From an uncultured Caldilineaceae bacterium (GTDB lineage Bacteria > Chloroflexota > Anaerolineae > Caldilineales > Caldilineaceae), in contig OX638330.1 in assembly GCA_951812725.1 (NCBI GenBank), positions 4,567,405 through 4,631,404 of the forward strand: a stretch of 64,000 nucleotides of DNA. The letters run 5' to 3'. The translations under genes and the position numbers were made by a program. Shown here in pieces: positions 62,337-64,000 of the stretch (its first letter is position 1; every line of letters begins with the position of its first letter). The notes beneath the pieces were generated by a model. The model searched no databases and was not told the origin of the DNA. It saw only the letters and a list, made by a program, of their open reading frames with translations.

Positions 62337-63419
62337 TCAGTCAACTCCTATCGCGCGTCGTTCGCCGGTTGCCTGCCGCGCGGCTTCGATAATGGCCAGA
62401 TTGTGCCGCGCCTGTTCGCCGGTCACGGGCATTTCCGATCCGCTGGCGAGCGCCTCGAATGTTGCGGCGTAACATCCAAAGTGGCCGCCAACGCCCGGGT
62501 TCTCTTTGACTTCCGGTTCGGGAATATCCAGAGTCTTCCAGCCGCCATCCTCGCCGTTGTAGTGCCAGAACGGCTCCTCGTCGCGATGATAGACGCGAAT
62601 CGATCCGTCGCTTGTGTGCACTTCGCACCAACGTCCCCGTTCCGGTGTTATCGCGGGCGAGCACCATGATGCCGACACCGTGGACACGGCCCCGTCCTCA
62701 TGTTCGAAGAGGAGGATGGCGAGGTCATCGACATCGATATCAAAGTGCATCGTTTTTACTCTGGCTTCAACATATTTTACCGGCGAACCCATCAGCGCTT
62801 CGACAGAGTAGATCTCGTGGTAGGCGGTATCGATGATGCAGCCGCCGCCGACCGCCCTTTGCGCGCGCCAGGCCATTGCAGGATTGGCATGATCGCCGCC
62901 AAAATCGGGCGGTTTCATGCCCATGCATTGACCACGACCAAGAATCGGCTTTCCGACCTTTCCGGTTCGGAGTTGGCTCAGCGCTTCCTGCATGGGCAAG
63001 GAGAATAGCAGGTTGTGCATGATGGCATAGGGGACACCGTTGCGGTTGACTGCCTCCAGGATCGCGTCGGCCTCCTCCAGCGAGGTGGCCATAGGTTTTT
63101 CGGAGATGACGGCTACGCCGGCCTCGGCCGCGTGGATGGCGTGTTCGGCATGGAGGGCGTGCGGTGTGGCGATCGAAACCGCGTCGATTTCGGCGCTGGC
63201 CAGCATGTCGCGATAGTCGGCATATCTTTGCGCCGGCGGCACCTCAAGCGTGTTGCCGGCATACTCGAGGTTGTCGGGGACCGGATCGGCCACCGCGACC
63301 ACGTTTACAGATTGCGGCAGGGCAAGATATACGGAGATGTGGTTGATGCGCACAATACCGCCGCAACCGATCAGACCCAGACGTACCGGCTTTGTCACCT
63401 TCTTGTATGGTTGAGCCAT
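62337..63419 (-). CDS. Gfo/Idh/MocA-family oxidoreductase 2
   Basis: About 360 residues. The Rossmann motif is complete (RLGLIGCGGIVRINHIS), with VAVADPVPDN ending strand 2, the family EKP motif (VISEKPMATSLEEADAI), and the catalytic HE-type region in GGCIIDTAYHEIYSVEALM. ATG 63419 is chosen; an open extension to 63527 lacks domain sense. Not closely similar to the copy at 60320. Confidence 0.88.
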   Translation of the reverse strand: MAQPYKKVTKPVRLGLIGCGGIVRINHISVYLALPQSVNVVAVADPVPDNLEYAGNTLEVPPAQRYADYRDMLASAEIDAVSIATPHALHAEHAIHAAEAGVAVISEKPMATSLEEADAILEAVNRNGVPYAIMHNLLFSLPMQEALSQLRTGKVGKPILGRGQCMGMKPPDFGGDHANPAMAWRAQRAVGGGCIIDTAYHEIYSVEALMGSPVKYVEARVKTMHFDIDVDDLAILLFEHEDGAVSTVSASWCSPAITPERGRWCEVHTSDGSIRVYHRDEEPFWHYNGEDGGWKTLDIPEPEVKENPGVGGHFGCYAATFEALASGSEMPVTGEQARHNLAIIEAARQATGERRAIGVD

Positions 63420-63828
63420 TATGAAATCGACGCGGGAAAATCCGAAGGCGTTCCCGGCCTCTCCTTTCTCTGTCTTCTGATGGAAGTGAAACAAAGTTAA
63501 AGGCTGACTAATATGGAGCGCTGTCACGCACGGCTGTCAGCTGGGAGAGGCAGTAACGCGCATCGATTCGGAGAAGGTGCACCTTCTCCCTCCATCTGCG
63601 CAGCAGGCCCTCACAATCGCAGACGAATCAGTTCGCGTCAGCTCTCTTATCGTTTTCCTGATTGGAATCGAATATTAACGGAGAGTGGCAGATTTGAAAA
63701 GGGCCGTTTCCCACCCCGTTGTTGGCGCGATTCCGCGGTTGGTCAGGCGAACAGTTGCAACACCCTGTCTCAGCGCCTGGCGAAGACAGGGTGTTGCTGC
63801 AGAGTTGCACTGTTCGTTTCGTTACCCC
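63420..63828. other. Intergenic gap between binding-protein gene and oxidoreductase 2
   Basis: This contains the strong hairpin listed separately (63757-63797) and no gene that I can support. Confidence 0.5.
63757..63797 (-). terminator. 14-bp perfect hairpin downstream of the binding-protein gene
   Basis: GCAACACCCTGTCT pairs exactly with AGACAGGGTGTTGC around a 13-base loop. It can be lengthened with one bulge by the flanking CGAACAG and CTGTTCG. No T-run is seen. Such hairpins after the binding-protein gene often trim or protect the mRNA so that the binding protein is made in excess over the membrane parts. Confidence 0.55.
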
Positions 63829-64000
63829 TTACTCTTCAATAAACCACTGTGAAGGCACGAACGGGGCGTAGAAATTGTTGTCTGAGATCCAGGCGGCGCC
63901 CTCTAAGGGCACGTTGTGGAGGCGATTGCTGATGATGACTGGTCGCGGCGTGAAGCCGATGGTGCCGATCATCGGGATTTCGCTGGTGAAGTACTCATAG
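63829..64000 (-). CDS. C-terminus of a solute-binding protein, system 2 (partial)
   Basis: 57 residues are encoded before TAA at 63829-63831, and the gene continues past the window edge. The sequence SEIPMIGTIGFTPRPVIISN, RLHNVPLEGAAWISDNNFYA and PSQWFIEE matches the typical C-terminus of family 5 binding proteins (IGTVG...P...NxLxNVPE...PxxWYxE). With oppB/C/D/F-type genes downstream on the same strand, this is the binding protein of system 2. Confidence 0.75.
   Translation of the reverse strand, partial: YEYFTSEIPMIGTIGFTPRPVIISNRLHNVPLEGAAWISDNNFYAPFVPSQWFIEE

Overview
The window looks like a GC-rich chromosomal contig from a Chloroflexota bacterium, most likely Anaerolineae/Caldilineaceae-like. 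This is inference from gene style: secreted lipoproteins with long Thr-Pro linkers, PA14 and SH3b modules, a secreted thermonuclease with a C-terminal Cys-containing module, and several Ldh-family, phytanoyl-CoA-dioxygenase-type and MlrC-type catabolic enzymes. No rRNA, tRNA or CRISPR array was seen.

Layout. 1-3.2 kb is an accessory zone: a C-terminal gene fragment, a nuclease-HEPN fusion, an inverted IS982 remnant, a VapB antitoxin with a broken VapC, and a Doc toxin broken by a TAG codon with its small upstream partner. 3.4-12.4 kb holds nfo, a class II aldolase, tsaB-rimI, a thermonuclease, an SH3b lipoprotein, a GPH-type sugar transporter and two orphan antitoxins. A complete IS630 element with a probable -1 frameshift lies at 12.4-13.6 kb. 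13.9-21.7 kb is housekeeping: murA (Asp in place of the catalytic Cys), a membrane protein, gyrB, a MazG-like protein, rpoD and a methyltransferase. 21.8-24.2 kb holds a parS-like site, an OsmC-family gene with an in-frame UGA at the peroxidatic-Cys position plus a bSECIS-like hairpin (a probable selenoprotein), a small promoter-sORF-terminator unit and a complete IS982 element.

24.9-31.0 kb is an arginine/carbamoyl-phosphate cluster (argC, SPOUT methylase, argB, argD, argA-like GNAT, carA). It meets a convergent ECF-sigma::bifunctional-nuclease fusion. Then come a double-PA14 lipoprotein, an FAD oxidoreductase without redox cysteines, and a second parS-like site. 36.0-44.5 kb carries small-molecule catabolism genes: two Ldh_2 dehydrogenases, an RraA-like protein, a D-2-hydroxyacid dehydrogenase, two PhyH dioxygenases, a VOC protein, an unknown protein and an M81/MlrC protein. 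45.1-49.2 kb has four tandem Cache-type lipoproteins, the last two from a recent ~889 bp duplication, then a TIM-barrel isomerase and a fifth truncated Cache copy. 49.2-64.0 kb has two peptide/opine-type ABC importers, both on the minus strand. The second is interleaved with two Gfo/Idh/MocA oxidoreductases and an amidohydrolase.

Interspersed repeats fill many intergenic regions: a strong-hairpin module in four copies, a GCAGTTTTTAGTAGTC module, GTGGTCA-type short tandem tracts and CCACGAAGG-type arrays. The IS630 and IS982 elements each inserted at the same point of the GCAGTTTTTAGTAGTC module. The best candidates for new biology are the OsmC selenoprotein, the sigma-nuclease fusion, the nuclease-HEPN fusion and the shared IS target inside the repeat.
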